Assembly (NCBI GenBank): GCA_944383405.1
Contig: CALWPL010000001.1
Coordinates: forward strand, 62,001 to 126,000
Direction of reading: 5' to 3'
DNA from: an uncultured Clostridia bacterium
Lineage (GTDB): Bacteria; Bacillota; Clostridia; Christensenellales; UBA1242
DNA length: 64,000 nucleotides
Position 1 is the first letter of the stretch, and each line of letters starts with the position of its first letter. The position numbers and the translations under genes are program-made. Under the pieces are notes generated by a model. The model did not search any database and was not told the DNA's origin. It saw only the letters and a program-made list of their open reading frames with translations. This document shows positions 44,544 through 52,747 of the stretch, piece by piece.

Positions 44544-44556
44544 GATTATACTTTTG

Positions 44557-44651
44557 TTAATAACCCTTTTTAAAAGGTTATTAAAGTGTAAAGAAATTTA
44601 CACTATATAGTGGGAGAATGTAAATCTTTTATGCATTCGCTAAAAAACCAC
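44557..44651 (+). ncRNA. Structured rplK leader with probable ribosomal protein L1 binding site
   Basis: Three consecutive RNA elements. (1) A stem 44557-44565/44576-44584 without a T-run. (2) A 7-bp stem GTGTAAA/TTTACAC with a GAAA tetraloop (44586-44603). (3) GTGGGAG at 44610-44616 followed by stem GAATG/CATTC (44616-44620/44634-44638), closed by CCAC at 44648-44651 pairing with GTGG. Element 3 has the GUGGGAG-bulged two-stem form of the L1 target in 23S rRNA and in known L1-repressed leaders, and it ends just before the rplK ribosome binding site. L1 repression is inferred. Confidence 0.65.
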
Positions 44652-44672
44652 AATGCCAATTGGGAGGAAATT

Positions 44673-45101
44673 ATGGCAGAAAAAAAAGTTAAGGCAGTTG
44701 TAAAATTGCAACTACCTGCGGGAAGAGCAACTCCAGGACCACCAGTAGGTTCAACACTAGGACCACACGGGATTAATCTTGCTGCGTTTACAAAAGAATT
44801 TAATGATAAGACAGCGGACAAAGCAGGGCTTGTAATTCCTGTTGTTGTTACAATCATGGAAGACAGGTCTTATTCCATGGTACTCAAAACTCCACCAGCG
44901 GCAGTTTTGATAAAGAAAGCATGTGGAATTGAGAAAGCAAGTGCAGTTCCAAACAAACAAAAAGTCGCAAAAATCACCAAGGCTCAAATAAGAGAAATTG
45001 CAGAGACAAAAATGCCAGATCTTAATGCTTCAAGTTTAGAAAGCGCTATGTCAATGATAGAAGGTGCTGCAAGGAGCATGGGTGTTGAGGTTATAGACTA
45101 A
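44673..45101 (+). CDS. rplK: Ribosomal protein uL11
   Basis: 142 residues: [29 protein letters not shown], the proline-rich N-domain contacted by stringent-response and translation factors, and a C-domain ending [12 protein letters not shown]. The ATG at 44673 has GGGAGG seven bases upstream. Upstream in-frame codons back to 44610 overlap the leader RNA and would add 21 non-conserved residues, so they are rejected. rplA follows. Confidence 0.96.
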   Translation: MAEKKVKAVVKLQLPAGRATPGPPVGSTLGPHGINLAAFTKEFNDKTADKAGLVIPVVVTIMEDRSYSMVLKTPPAAVLIKKACGIEKASAVPNKQKVAKITKAQIREIAETKMPDLNASSLESAMSMIEGAARSMGVEVID

Positions 45102-45115
45102 GGGAGGAGCAGAGA

Positions 45116-45799
45116 ATGAAAAAAGGTAAGAGATATACAGAAGTTAGTGCCCTTGTCAATAAGTCAACTACTTATGAACCAAAGGACGCAATGGAACTTG
45201 TTTTAAAGACAGCAAAGGCTAAGTTTGATGAAAGTGTAGAACTTCATGTTAAACTTGGTGTAGATGGTAGAAGTGCAGATCAGCAAGTAAGAGGCACAGT
45301 TGTTTTACCAGCAGGAACAGGAAAGACAAAGAGAGTTCTTGTTATAGCAAAAGGAGATAAGGCAGACGAAGCAACAAAAAATGGAGCAGACATTGTTGGG
45401 GCAGAAGAAATTATTTCTAAAATTCAGGGCGGATGGCTTGATTTTGATGTCTGTATTACAACGCCTGATATGATGGGCTTTGTAGGTAGAGTCGCTAAAA
45501 TTCTTGGACCTAAGGGACTTATGCCTAATCCAAAAAGCGGTACTGTTACAACTGATGTTAAGAAAGCAATAAGTGATGTTAAGGCCGGTAAAGTTGAGTA
45601 TAGACTTGATAAATCAAATATTATTCATGTGGGTATCGGTAAAGTAAGTTTTGGAATTGATAAACTTCTTGAAAACTTTGACACAATTATGAATGCAATA
45701 GTTAAGGCAAAACCTGCAGCAAGTAAGGGAACATATCTTAGAAGTATAACACTTAGTTCTACAATGGGTCCTGGCATTAAAACAACTTATAAGGTATAA
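45116..45799 (+). CDS. rplA: Ribosomal protein uL1
   Basis: 227 residues with the L1 signature ([23 protein letters not shown]), [19 protein letters not shown] and the C-terminal [14 protein letters not shown]1 binds 23S rRNA and typically represses its own rplK-rplA mRNA. GGGAGGAG precedes the ATG. rplJ-rplL, which usually follow, are absent here; a terminator closes the operon. Confidence 0.96.
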   Translation: MKKGKRYTEVSALVNKSTTYEPKDAMELVLKTAKAKFDESVELHVKLGVDGRSADQQVRGTVVLPAGTGKTKRVLVIAKGDKADEATKNGADIVGAEEIISKIQGGWLDFDVCITTPDMMGFVGRVAKILGPKGLMPNPKSGTVTTDVKKAISDVKAGKVEYRLDKSNIIHVGIGKVSFGIDKLLENFDTIMNAIVKAKPAASKGTYLRSITLSSTMGPGIKTTYKV

Positions 45800-45817
45800 A
45801 GTTTAAACAAAATAATT

Positions 45818-45882
45818 AAATTCTATCAATATAATTTTTACTAATTTTTTAGATTTAGTACAAATATTGATAGAATTTTTTT
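45818..45882 (+). terminator. Terminator after rplA
   Basis: A 15-bp stem (45818-45832 with 45864-45878) with a T7 tail and a 31-base A/T loop. Confidence 0.85.
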
Positions 45883-46127
45883 ATGTCTTAATCTTTAAAT
45901 TTTATTAATTAAATGAAAAATCAAAATTCCATAAAGTGTGGATAAATAAAGGAAATAAAGCAATTATAAAATTAAATTATTAAGGTATATAATTTTAGAT
46001 AAGTAATAAAAGAAAGAGAAAAAAATTTAAAAATTTTTTTATAATTATGTCTTTAACTTATTGGCTAAAGTACAAAAATTGATGTATAATACTTAAGTTG
46101 ATTTTTATTTAATAAAGGAATATAAAA
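45883..46127. other. Spacer between rplA terminator and ABC gene
   Basis: AT-rich, no gene. It holds an exact DnaA-box sequence on the minus strand (45937-45945) and, at its end, a promoter with TTGGCT (46061-46066), 18 bases, and TATAAT (46085-46090) for the ABC transporter. Confidence 0.5.
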
Positions 46128-48740
46128 GTGCTTAGACTAAAAGATATTGAAAAAACTTACAAAATGGGAGATTTAGAAACTCATGCTTTAAAAGGAATAA
46201 ACTTAGAATTTAGAAAGAGTGAATTTGTTTCAATTCTTGGTCCTTCTGGTTGTGGGAAAACTACATTACTTAACATTATAGGTGGATTAGACAAGTACTC
46301 GTCAGGAGATTTGATAATTAATGAAAAATCAACAAAAGAGTACAAAGATAAGGATTGGGATGCGTATAGGAATCATTCCATCGGTTTTGTATTTCAAAGT
46401 TACAATTTAATTCCACATCAAACTGTACTTGAAAATGTTGAACTGGCACTTACTTTATCAGGAGTCTCAAAGGAAGAAAGGAAAAAGCGTGCTACTGAAG
46501 TTTTAAAAAAAGTTGGACTTGAGGATAAATTAAAAAACAAACCAAATCAATTATCAGGTGGGCAAATGCAAAGAGTTGCTATCGCAAGGGCACTTGTAAA
46601 TGACCCTGAGATTATTTTAGCAGATGAGCCAACTGGTGCACTTGATACAGTAAGTAGTGTTCAAATAATGGAACTTCTTAAAGAAATTTCAAAAGACAAA
46701 TTAATTATTATGGTTACCCATAATCCTGACCTTGCAAAAGAGTATTCAACTAGAATTGTTAGTCTCCTTGATGGTAAGGTTACTGGGGACACAAATTCTT
46801 TTGATTCAAAAACTCTTGAAAAGCAAGAAAAGCAATTACTTAGCGTTGCAGATGATAGTACTTTGACAAAGAGTGAATTAAAGAAAAAAAATAAAAAAAG
46901 AAGAATGTCTTTTTTTACGGCGTTTATGTTAAGTTTGAAAAATTTGCTTACTAAGAAGGGAAGAACTATTCTTGTAACATTTGCTGGTTCAATTGGAATA
47001 ATAGGCATTGCACTTATTCTTGCAATTTCCTCAGGTTTTTCTGGGTATATAGATAGAATGCAACAGGATACTTTATCGACATATCCTGTTACAATTCAAA
47101 CTGAAGCGTATGATATGGCAGGTCTTATGCAGATATTTATGTCAGATTCGGAAGATGAAGTTGTTTTAGAAGATGGTACAGTCCATACAAAAGATGAATT
47201 AACTGAGATGTTATCACAATTTAATTCTTCTACAGCTCAAAACAATTTAAAAGAATTAAAAGCATATTTTGATACTACAGCAAAAGACGAACTAGGTAAA
47301 TATGCAAGTGCAATTCAATACGGCTATGATTTAAGTATTAATGCATATCTTAGTAGTGATATTAATGGGCTTGTTCCAGTTAATAATACTGAAATATTTA
47401 ATAGTGTTATTAATGAATATTATGTTAAGAATCAAGCATATTTACTGACAAACAAAGATGCTTACAGGAGATTTGCTTTAATTGAGGGTATGTTTAGTGA
47501 AAATAATACATTTAGTGTATTTTCAAGTACATTTTGGTCAGAAATGTTAAATAATCAAGAGTTGCTTGAAGAACAATATGAATTGGTAGGGGATAACAGT
47601 CGTTGGGCTACTGAATATAACGAAATAATGATAGTGGTTGATAAGAATTATCAAATTACAGATTATACTTTATTTGCTCTTGGACTTCTTGACCAATCAA
47701 AACTTGAAAATTTACTTAATAATTATGTAACTGGGGTGGATTCCGTGTCAGAAGAAACGACTTTTACTTATGAAGAATTATTAAATACTGAATATAAAAT
47801 TATTCCAAGAAGTTCATATTTTGTAAACATTGACGGATTATATGTTGATATTAATGATTTTAAAGATAGTAATAAAGAAGAATATAATAGATATTTACAG
47901 GAAATTTATAATGACGAAACAAAAACAATTACACTTAAAGTGGCTGGAATTATAAGAGAAAAGCCAGGTTCTAGTGCTCATAGCATAAGTACTAATATAG
48001 GTTATACTTCTAAACTTACAGATTACATTATAAATTTTTGTGCACAAAGTGAAGTAGTTAATTTACAAAGGAATACAGAGACAAATATTCAAACGGGGGA
48101 AAGTTTTGATACACAAAATACGCTTGAAGCGGCACTTCTTGACCTAGGATATATTAATAAAGAGTCTCCAGCATCAATAAAAATTTATCCAAAAGATTTT
48201 GAATCAAAAGGGAAGATTGCAAGTATTATTGAAAAATATAATTCACTTATGATTTCTCAAGATAAACAAGAAAATATAATTACTTATTCTGATACAGTAG
48301 GCACAATGATGAGTACTATATCTACAATTATTTCTGCGATAACCTATGTTTTGATTGCCTTTGTGGGAGTATCTCTTGTGGTAAGTTCTATTATGATAGG
48401 TATTATTACTTATATTTCTGTTATTGAAAGGACAAAAGAAATTGGAGTGCTTAGAAGCATTGGTGCGTCTAAAAAAGATGTTAGCAGAGTTTTTACAGCA
48501 GAAAGTTTTATTATAGGTATTTCAAGCGGGGTATTTGGAATAGTTGTTTCGTTGCTACTTACAATACCAATTAATGTCATTTTATATTCATTTACAGGCA
48601 TCTCAAGCATGGCGTCTTTACCTGTTGTGGGGGCTATTGTACTTATTCTTATTTCTATTTTACTTACGCTTTTTGCTGGGTTTTTTCCTTCAAGAGTGGC
48701 GGCAAAAAAAGACCCCGTTGTAGCACTAAGAGAAAATTAA
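46128..48740 (+). CDS. Fused ABC transporter ATPase-permease (MacB/FtsX type)
   Basis: 870 residues in one chain. Residues 1-225 are a LolD/MacB-type ATPase: Walker A GPSGCGKT (38-45), signature LSGGQMQRVAIARAL, Walker B with ILADEPTGALD. A linker follows, then an FtsX-type permease: one helix around 280-305, a large extracytoplasmic domain (about 310-710), and three helices at the C-terminus including the typical VIERTKEIGVLRSIGASKKDVSR. Such systems work as mechanotransmission pumps for peptides or lipids and often give antimicrobial-peptide resistance; no sensor kinase is near. GTG start with AAAGGA. No membrane-fusion partner is adjacent. Confidence 0.9.
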   Translation: MLRLKDIEKTYKMGDLETHALKGINLEFRKSEFVSILGPSGCGKTTLLNIIGGLDKYSSGDLIINEKSTKEYKDKDWDAYRNHSIGFVFQSYNLIPHQTVLENVELALTLSGVSKEERKKRATEVLKKVGLEDKLKNKPNQLSGGQMQRVAIARALVNDPEIILADEPTGALDTVSSVQIMELLKEISKDKLIIMVTHNPDLAKEYSTRIVSLLDGKVTGDTNSFDSKTLEKQEKQLLSVADDSTLTKSELKKKNKKRRMSFFTAFMLSLKNLLTKKGRTILVTFAGSIGIIGIALILAISSGFSGYIDRMQQDTLSTYPVTIQTEAYDMAGLMQIFMSDSEDEVVLEDGTVHTKDELTEMLSQFNSSTAQNNLKELKAYFDTTAKDELGKYASAIQYGYDLSINAYLSSDINGLVPVNNTEIFNSVINEYYVKNQAYLLTNKDAYRRFALIEGMFSENNTFSVFSSTFWSEMLNNQELLEEQYELVGDNSRWATEYNEIMIVVDKNYQITDYTLFALGLLDQSKLENLLNNYVTGVDSVSEETTFTYEELLNTEYKIIPRSSYFVNIDGLYVDINDFKDSNKEEYNRYLQEIYNDETKTITLKVAGIIREKPGSSAHSISTNIGYTSKLTDYIINFCAQSEVVNLQRNTETNIQTGESFDTQNTLEAALLDLGYINKESPASIKIYPKDFESKGKIASIIEKYNSLMISQDKQENIITYSDTVGTMMSTISTIISAITYVLIAFVGVSLVVSSIMIGIITYISVIERTKEIGVLRSIGASKKDVSRVFTAESFIIGISSGVFGIVVSLLLTIPINVILYSFTGISSMASLPVVGAIVLILISILLTLFAGFFPSRVAAKKDPVVALREN

Positions 48741-48821
48741 ATTTTTAAAAAATTTAAAAGGATTAAAAAAAGGATAATGACTTTTTATTATCTATTTTCC
48801 TTTTTTGTTTAGAATAAAAAT

Positions 48822-49370
48822 TTATAATAAAATTTCTTTTTTTTCTGTTTTAAACTTATTTACACATTTGTTTTTATAGATAGAAAAATTTAATTTTTCA
48901 TCTTCTGTAAAATATGGCACTCCACCAGATAATAATTCAAATTGAGAGTCCATTAATAAATCAAAATATTTTTTCTTTCTTTTGTTATTGCAGGTTAAAT
49001 TAAATCTTATTAAATATATTTTTTCGCAGTAAGGTAGTGCCGAGAATATAAATTTATTTCCAAAAATAAAGACTCTTTCTTCGTCTAAACCCTTTATTTC
49101 ATTAAACATATCAGCATAACTTACAACATAATTTTTTTTATTTTTTATAGGGCGTAAAAATTCTGGAATATATAAATCTATTTTTGATTTATCAAAATAA
49201 ATTTTTTTGCAGCATAAAAATAGATTTTCAAGTTCTTGACTTTTATCATCAAATATAAGACTATTATTTTGTACTAGATTGTTAAGATATGTTTGACACT
49301 CTTTGTAGACCTTTAGAATGTTTAAATCTAGTATGTTTTGTTCTTTATCTATAAAAACAATTAAATTCAT
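48822..49370 (-). CDS. Degenerate dihydrofolate-reductase-like protein
   Basis: 182 residues. The arrangement of strands suggests a DHFR fold: N-terminal MNLIVFIDKEQNI, a middle RPIKNKKNYVVSYAD, then ERVFIFGNKFIFSALPYCEKIYLIR (the usual VIGG...IY...PYADKIYLT segment) and a C-terminal YFTEDEKLNFSIYKN. Catalytic features are gone: the GG of the NADPH loop is GN, and no substrate-binding acidic residue in a W-D/E context is seen. It is therefore probably not an active reductase. Assignment is by eye and tentative. Confidence 0.5.
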   Translation of the reverse strand: MNLIVFIDKEQNILDLNILKVYKECQTYLNNLVQNNSLIFDDKSQELENLFLCCKKIYFDKSKIDLYIPEFLRPIKNKKNYVVSYADMFNEIKGLDEERVFIFGNKFIFSALPYCEKIYLIRFNLTCNNKRKKKYFDLLMDSQFELLSGGVPYFTEDEKLNFSIYKNKCVNKFKTEKKEILL

Positions 49371-49497
49371 ACAAAATACACCTTACCAATATTTTATAAT
49401 ATTTACATTGTTTTTCAAAACAATTTACAGATTTATTTGAAAATTTTGTTGTTAGATAAAAATTTTTTAGTAAAATAAAAGAGTTAAAGGAGATAAA

Positions 49498-50274
49498 ATG
49501 GACATACCACAAATAGGTTTTGGAACATGGACTTTAAAAGGTAAAGAATGTATAGAAGCAGTAAAAGAAGCAATTTTACTTGGATACCGACATATAGACA
49601 CTGCACAAATGTATGGAAATGAAATTGAGGTTGGAAAAGCCATAAAAGAAAGCAATATAAACAGGAAGGATATTTTTATAACAACTAAAATTTGTGCACC
49701 AAACACAACTTATGAATTAACAAAAAAAGCGGTTTTTCAGTCTTTAGAAAATTTAGGATTAGATTATATAGATTTGGTTTTAATTCATGAGCCATATAGT
49801 ACTTTTACTGAGATGTATAAAGCCCTTGAAGAATTGAAAAATAAAGGCATTATACGCTTTATAGGAGTGTCAAATTTTAACAAGCAAGAAATATTAAAGT
49901 TACTTAAAAATTGTGCTATTAAGCCTTATGTTAATCAAATTGAAATGCATATTTTTTATCAACAGGAAAATTATAGAAGTTTTTTGCACGAACTTGGTAT
50001 TAGAGTGGTTGCTTGGAGTCCATTATGTGCAAACCCAAAAGAAATAATAGATAATTTAATTTTAACAGACATTTCAAGAAAATATTACAAAAGCAATGTT
50101 CAAATTGCACTAAAGTTTTTGCTACAAAATGATGTTGTTATAATTCCAAAGACAATTCATAAAGACAGGATGAAAGAAAATTTAAATATTATGGACTTTT
50201 CTTTATCAAATGAAGATATTGAAAAGATAAAATTATTAGACCAAAATAAAAGTAAATTTGGTTGGTATTATTAA
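49498..50274 (+). CDS. Aldo/keto reductase
   Basis: 258 residues of the AKR superfamily using NADPH. Start IPQIGFGTWTLKGKECIEAV; catalytic tetrad Asp in GYRHIDTAQMYGNE, Tyr in the same segment, Lys in ITTKICAP and His in LVLIHEPYS; C-terminal cofactor site IIPKTIHKDRMKENL. AAAGGAG precedes the ATG. It appears as a single gene; the substrate is unknown. Confidence 0.92.
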   Translation: MDIPQIGFGTWTLKGKECIEAVKEAILLGYRHIDTAQMYGNEIEVGKAIKESNINRKDIFITTKICAPNTTYELTKKAVFQSLENLGLDYIDLVLIHEPYSTFTEMYKALEELKNKGIIRFIGVSNFNKQEILKLLKNCAIKPYVNQIEMHIFYQQENYRSFLHELGIRVVAWSPLCANPKEIIDNLILTDISRKYYKSNVQIALKFLLQNDVVIIPKTIHKDRMKENLNIMDFSLSNEDIEKIKLLDQNKSKFGWYY

Positions 50275-50316
50275 GCAAAAAATATTTTGTTAAAATATTC
50301 ACAATTAATAAAATTT

Positions 50317-50325
50317 TGTGGATAA
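50317..50325 (-). promoter_or_regulatory. Isolated DnaA-box sequence
   Basis: An exact TTATCCACA on the minus strand in the spacer before the SIMPL gene. Single, so low significance. Confidence 0.25.
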
Positions 50326-50393
50326 TTTTTTGAAATAGATTTTGAAAAAATATTATTTTTGATAAAATATTTAAAATGAAAGGAGTTATGTTT

Positions 50394-51047
50394 ATGGAGA
50401 TAATGGTTATTGGGAAAGGGAATGTTAAGAAAAAGGTTGACATAGTTAAAATAGAATTTCAATTTAATCACAAAGGGGATAATTACGAAGAGACATTAAA
50501 AAAAGGGACAGAGAGAGTAGATAAATTTGTAGATATAATAAAATTAAGTGGATTTAATAGTAAAGATTTGATTACCGAAACCTTAAGAGTAAGTGAAGAA
50601 AAAAAATATAATGACCAGACAAGAACTTATGAATTAAATGGTTATAATTTTTGCCAAATTGCATATATAAAGCTTGATTATGACCAGAGTCTACTTGCAA
50701 AGTTATTAGAGGGGATCTCAAAATTAGAAAAAGGTCCAGAGTATAAACTTTATTTTGAAATTAAGGAAAACGACTTACTAAAAGAACAAGTCTTAGATTT
50801 GGCATATAAGGATGCTCTATTTCAAGCGAACTTAATTGCAAAGTCAGCAGGATGTAAAATAAAGGAATGTAGAAAAGTGAGTTTTAAGCCTTTTGATGAC
50901 CAAATGCTTTCAAATTCAATACTTGACACAGGTACAAGGCTTGCAAAAGCGTATAGCAGTATTCAAGATAATATTTTAAATACTTTTGTTCCAGAAGATA
51001 TTAATGTAGAAAAGGTTGTTTACTGTTTATTTGTAGCAGAAAAATAA
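50394..51047 (+). CDS. SIMPL-domain (DUF541) protein
   Basis: 217 residues. The pattern VIGKGNVKKKVDIVKIEFQF at the start, a KDLITETLRVSEEKKYNDQT centre, and LDLAYKDALFQANLIAKSAGCKIKE fits DUF541/SIMPL, whose members in bacteria are cytoplasmic, periplasmic or exported and of unclear role. There is no signal peptide, so this copy is cytoplasmic. The ATG at 50394 sits nine bases after AAAGGAG; upstream ATGs at 50376 and 50388 overlap or crowd that site. Confidence 0.75.
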   Translation: MEIMVIGKGNVKKKVDIVKIEFQFNHKGDNYEETLKKGTERVDKFVDIIKLSGFNSKDLITETLRVSEEKKYNDQTRTYELNGYNFCQIAYIKLDYDQSLLAKLLEGISKLEKGPEYKLYFEIKENDLLKEQVLDLAYKDALFQANLIAKSAGCKIKECRKVSFKPFDDQMLSNSILDTGTRLAKAYSSIQDNILNTFVPEDINVEKVVYCLFVAEK

Positions 51048-51049
51048 TT

Positions 51050-51078
51050 ATTGCGTAACTTTTATTTTTGTTGTATAA
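51050..51078 (+). promoter_or_regulatory. Promoter of the SAM-riboswitch/metK unit
   Basis: -35 TTGCGT (51050-51055), a 17-base spacer and a perfect -10 TATAAT (51073-51078). Predicted start near 51085, just at the riboswitch. Confidence 0.7.
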
Positions 51079-51087
51079 TATAACTAA

Positions 51088-51217
51088 CCATAGAGAGTGT
51101 GCGAGGGACTGCCCCGATGACCACACAGCAACCTAGCAAAAAGCCAAGGTGCTAAAGGCAGATTCGATGGGGGAGAATATTTTATAATTTAAACTCATCG
51201 TTTTCGATGGGTTTTTC
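51088..51217 (+). ncRNA. SAM-I (S-box) riboswitch with terminator
   Basis: S-box landmarks occur in order: GAGGGA (51103-51108), CCGATGA, GCAACC (51128-51133) and AAGGTGC (51146-51152). GTGTG (51097-51101) pairs with CACAC (51122-51126) as P2. The expression platform is a terminator, ACTCATCG with CGATGGGT (51193-51211), followed by TTTTTC. The same 5' arm CTCATCG (51194-51200) can pair with an earlier CGATGGG (51165-51171), giving the anti-terminator. High SAM should therefore stop transcription before the small ORF and metK. Confidence 0.9.
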
Positions 51218-51257
51218 TTTTGCTCTCTTTATGGAAATAAAAAAGGAGAGAAAGAAT

Positions 51258-51530
51258 ATGAAAAATTATGAAAAAAAATTAAAGGAAAAAGGAGTAGTAT
51301 TATTTTTTGTTAAAAATCAAGATAAACAAAAATTTTTAAAGTTTGCAAAAAATATTGGTTGTAAGTGGGTTAATAATAGAGAAATAGATTTTTTAAATGA
51401 CGAGTGTAAAAATTTTATGGCAATAGATAATAACTTTACTTTGGGTTTTATTTCGCCAATGTGTTGGATTGCACTAAAAAAGAATAATGAAAAAATAAAT
51501 GTTTTTGAAATAAAGGAGAGAATATGTTAA
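51258..51530 (+). CDS. Small hypothetical protein between SAM riboswitch and metK
   Basis: 90 residues, basic, start fixed by AAAGGAGAG ten bases before the ATG. KNYEKKLKEKGVVLFFVKN, then CKWVNNREIDFLNDECKNFMA and LGFISPMCWIAL suggest a small alpha/beta domain. No family is recognised. It overlaps metK by seven bases and is the first gene controlled by the SAM riboswitch, so it is translated with and regulated like metK. Its role may be connected with SAM supply, but this is inference. Confidence 0.7.
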   Translation: MKNYEKKLKEKGVVLFFVKNQDKQKFLKFAKNIGCKWVNNREIDFLNDECKNFMAIDNNFTLGFISPMCWIALKKNNEKINVFEIKERIC

Positions 51531-52609
51531 GAATAATTACAAGTGAAAGCGTTAACATTGGTCATCCAGATAAAACCTGCGATTATATTGCTGATGCATT
51601 TTTAGATGAGGCTTTAAGTCAAGATAAAGATAGCCAAATGGCAGTTGAATGTGCTATAAAAAATGATAAGTTATTTATATACGGAGAAGCAACGACTAAG
51701 GCTGTTATTGATTATGAAAATATTGCAAGATTAATATTAAAACAAATTGGATATAAGAATGAATTTACTATAATAAAAGAAATAGATAAGCAGAGTGTTG
51801 ATATAAATAGGGCAGTAGTAAAAGAAGAATTATGTGCTAATGACCAAGGTTTTGTGTATGGTTATGCGACAAATGAGACAAAAGAATATATGCCACTTAC
51901 AATTATGATGGCGCATAAGTTAATGGAAAAATATGAAGATTTTAGACTTGTTCATAAAGGATTTTACGCAGATGCAAAGAGTCAAGTTTCTGTTTTATAT
52001 AAAAACAAAAAGCCCAGTGAAATTGTATCTATTGTTATAAGTGTTTCCCATGAAAATAATATACCAAATAAATTGTTACATAGTCTTATTTTAGAAAAAG
52101 TAGTTTTGCCTGTTATTAATGAATATGAGTCTTTGGGCAAAAAAAATCTTGAAATCTTAATAAATCCTAGTGGCAAATTTACAATTTGGGGTTCTTTTAG
52201 CGATAGTGGTTGCGTAGGAAGAAAAATTGTAGTTGACACTTATGGGGGAGTGGGTCGTGTTGGCGGAGGCTGTTTTAGTAGTAAAAATGCTACAAAAGTT
52301 GACAGGACTGGGGCATATTATGCTCGCTATGTTGCAAAAAATATAGTCGCTCATAACTTTGCAGACACATGTGAAATACAGGTTAGTTATGTAATAGGGA
52401 GAAAAGACCCAACTTCAATTTCAATTGATTGTTTTGGAACAAATAAAATATCAATGAGAGATATTAATAAGTATGTGGAAAATAATTTTAGTTTTAGATT
52501 ACAAGACATGATTGATGAACTTAATTTGTTACAGCCAATATATAAAAAGACATCTTGCTATGGGCATTTTGGCAAAGATTATTTACCATGGGAAAAAATA
52601 AAAAATTAA
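51524..52609 (+). CDS. metK: S-adenosylmethionine synthetase (divergent)
   Basis: 361 residues, shorter than the common 380-400. It makes SAM from methionine and ATP. Conserved parts: ITSESVNIGHPDKTCDYIADA with GHPDK at 13-17, ANDQGFVYGYATNE, DAKSQVSVLY, and VDTYGG...VDRTGAYYARYVAKNIV. Divergent parts: the usual GGPxGDxGLTGRKI appears as IWGSFSDSGCVGRKI, and GGGAFSGKDPTKVDRS appears as GGGCFSSKNATKVDRT. The C-terminus PIYKKTSCYGHFGKDYLPWE is normal. GGAGAG precedes the ATG. Control by the SAM riboswitch is strong support for the function. Confidence 0.93.
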   Translation: MLRIITSESVNIGHPDKTCDYIADAFLDEALSQDKDSQMAVECAIKNDKLFIYGEATTKAVIDYENIARLILKQIGYKNEFTIIKEIDKQSVDINRAVVKEELCANDQGFVYGYATNETKEYMPLTIMMAHKLMEKYEDFRLVHKGFYADAKSQVSVLYKNKKPSEIVSIVISVSHENNIPNKLLHSLILEKVVLPVINEYESLGKKNLEILINPSGKFTIWGSFSDSGCVGRKIVVDTYGGVGRVGGGCFSSKNATKVDRTGAYYARYVAKNIVAHNFADTCEIQVSYVIGRKDPTSISIDCFGTNKISMRDINKYVENNFSFRLQDMIDELNLLQPIYKKTSCYGHFGKDYLPWEKIKN

Positions 52610-52684
52610 AATTTATTTAAACTTTAAATATTAAATGAAGTAGAATAGAAATAAGAAGACTATGGTTATTTAATTAGACTAGAC

Positions 52685-52731
52685 AAAAAAAGAGAAAGTT
52701 TAATTCTGTGAATTATTCTAGTCTCTTTTTT
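52685..52731 (+). terminator. Terminator after metK
   Basis: AAAAAAAGAGA (52685-52695) pairs with TCTCTTTTTTT (52722-52731) around an inner AATTC/GAATT hairpin. AGACTAG (52677-52683) can alternatively pair with CTAGTCT (52718-52724). It also faces the convergent gene. Confidence 0.65.
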
Positions 52732-52747
52732 ATTGGAATTTAAATTT

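Noticed and set aside
44610..44672. N-terminal extension of rplK
   Set aside because: It overlaps the structured leader; the L11 family begins at the ATG at 44673, which has a perfect ribosome binding site.
45937..45945. DnaA box as evidence for a second origin near rplA
   Set aside because: A single nonamer of this AT-rich type is expected by chance now and then; no cluster around it.
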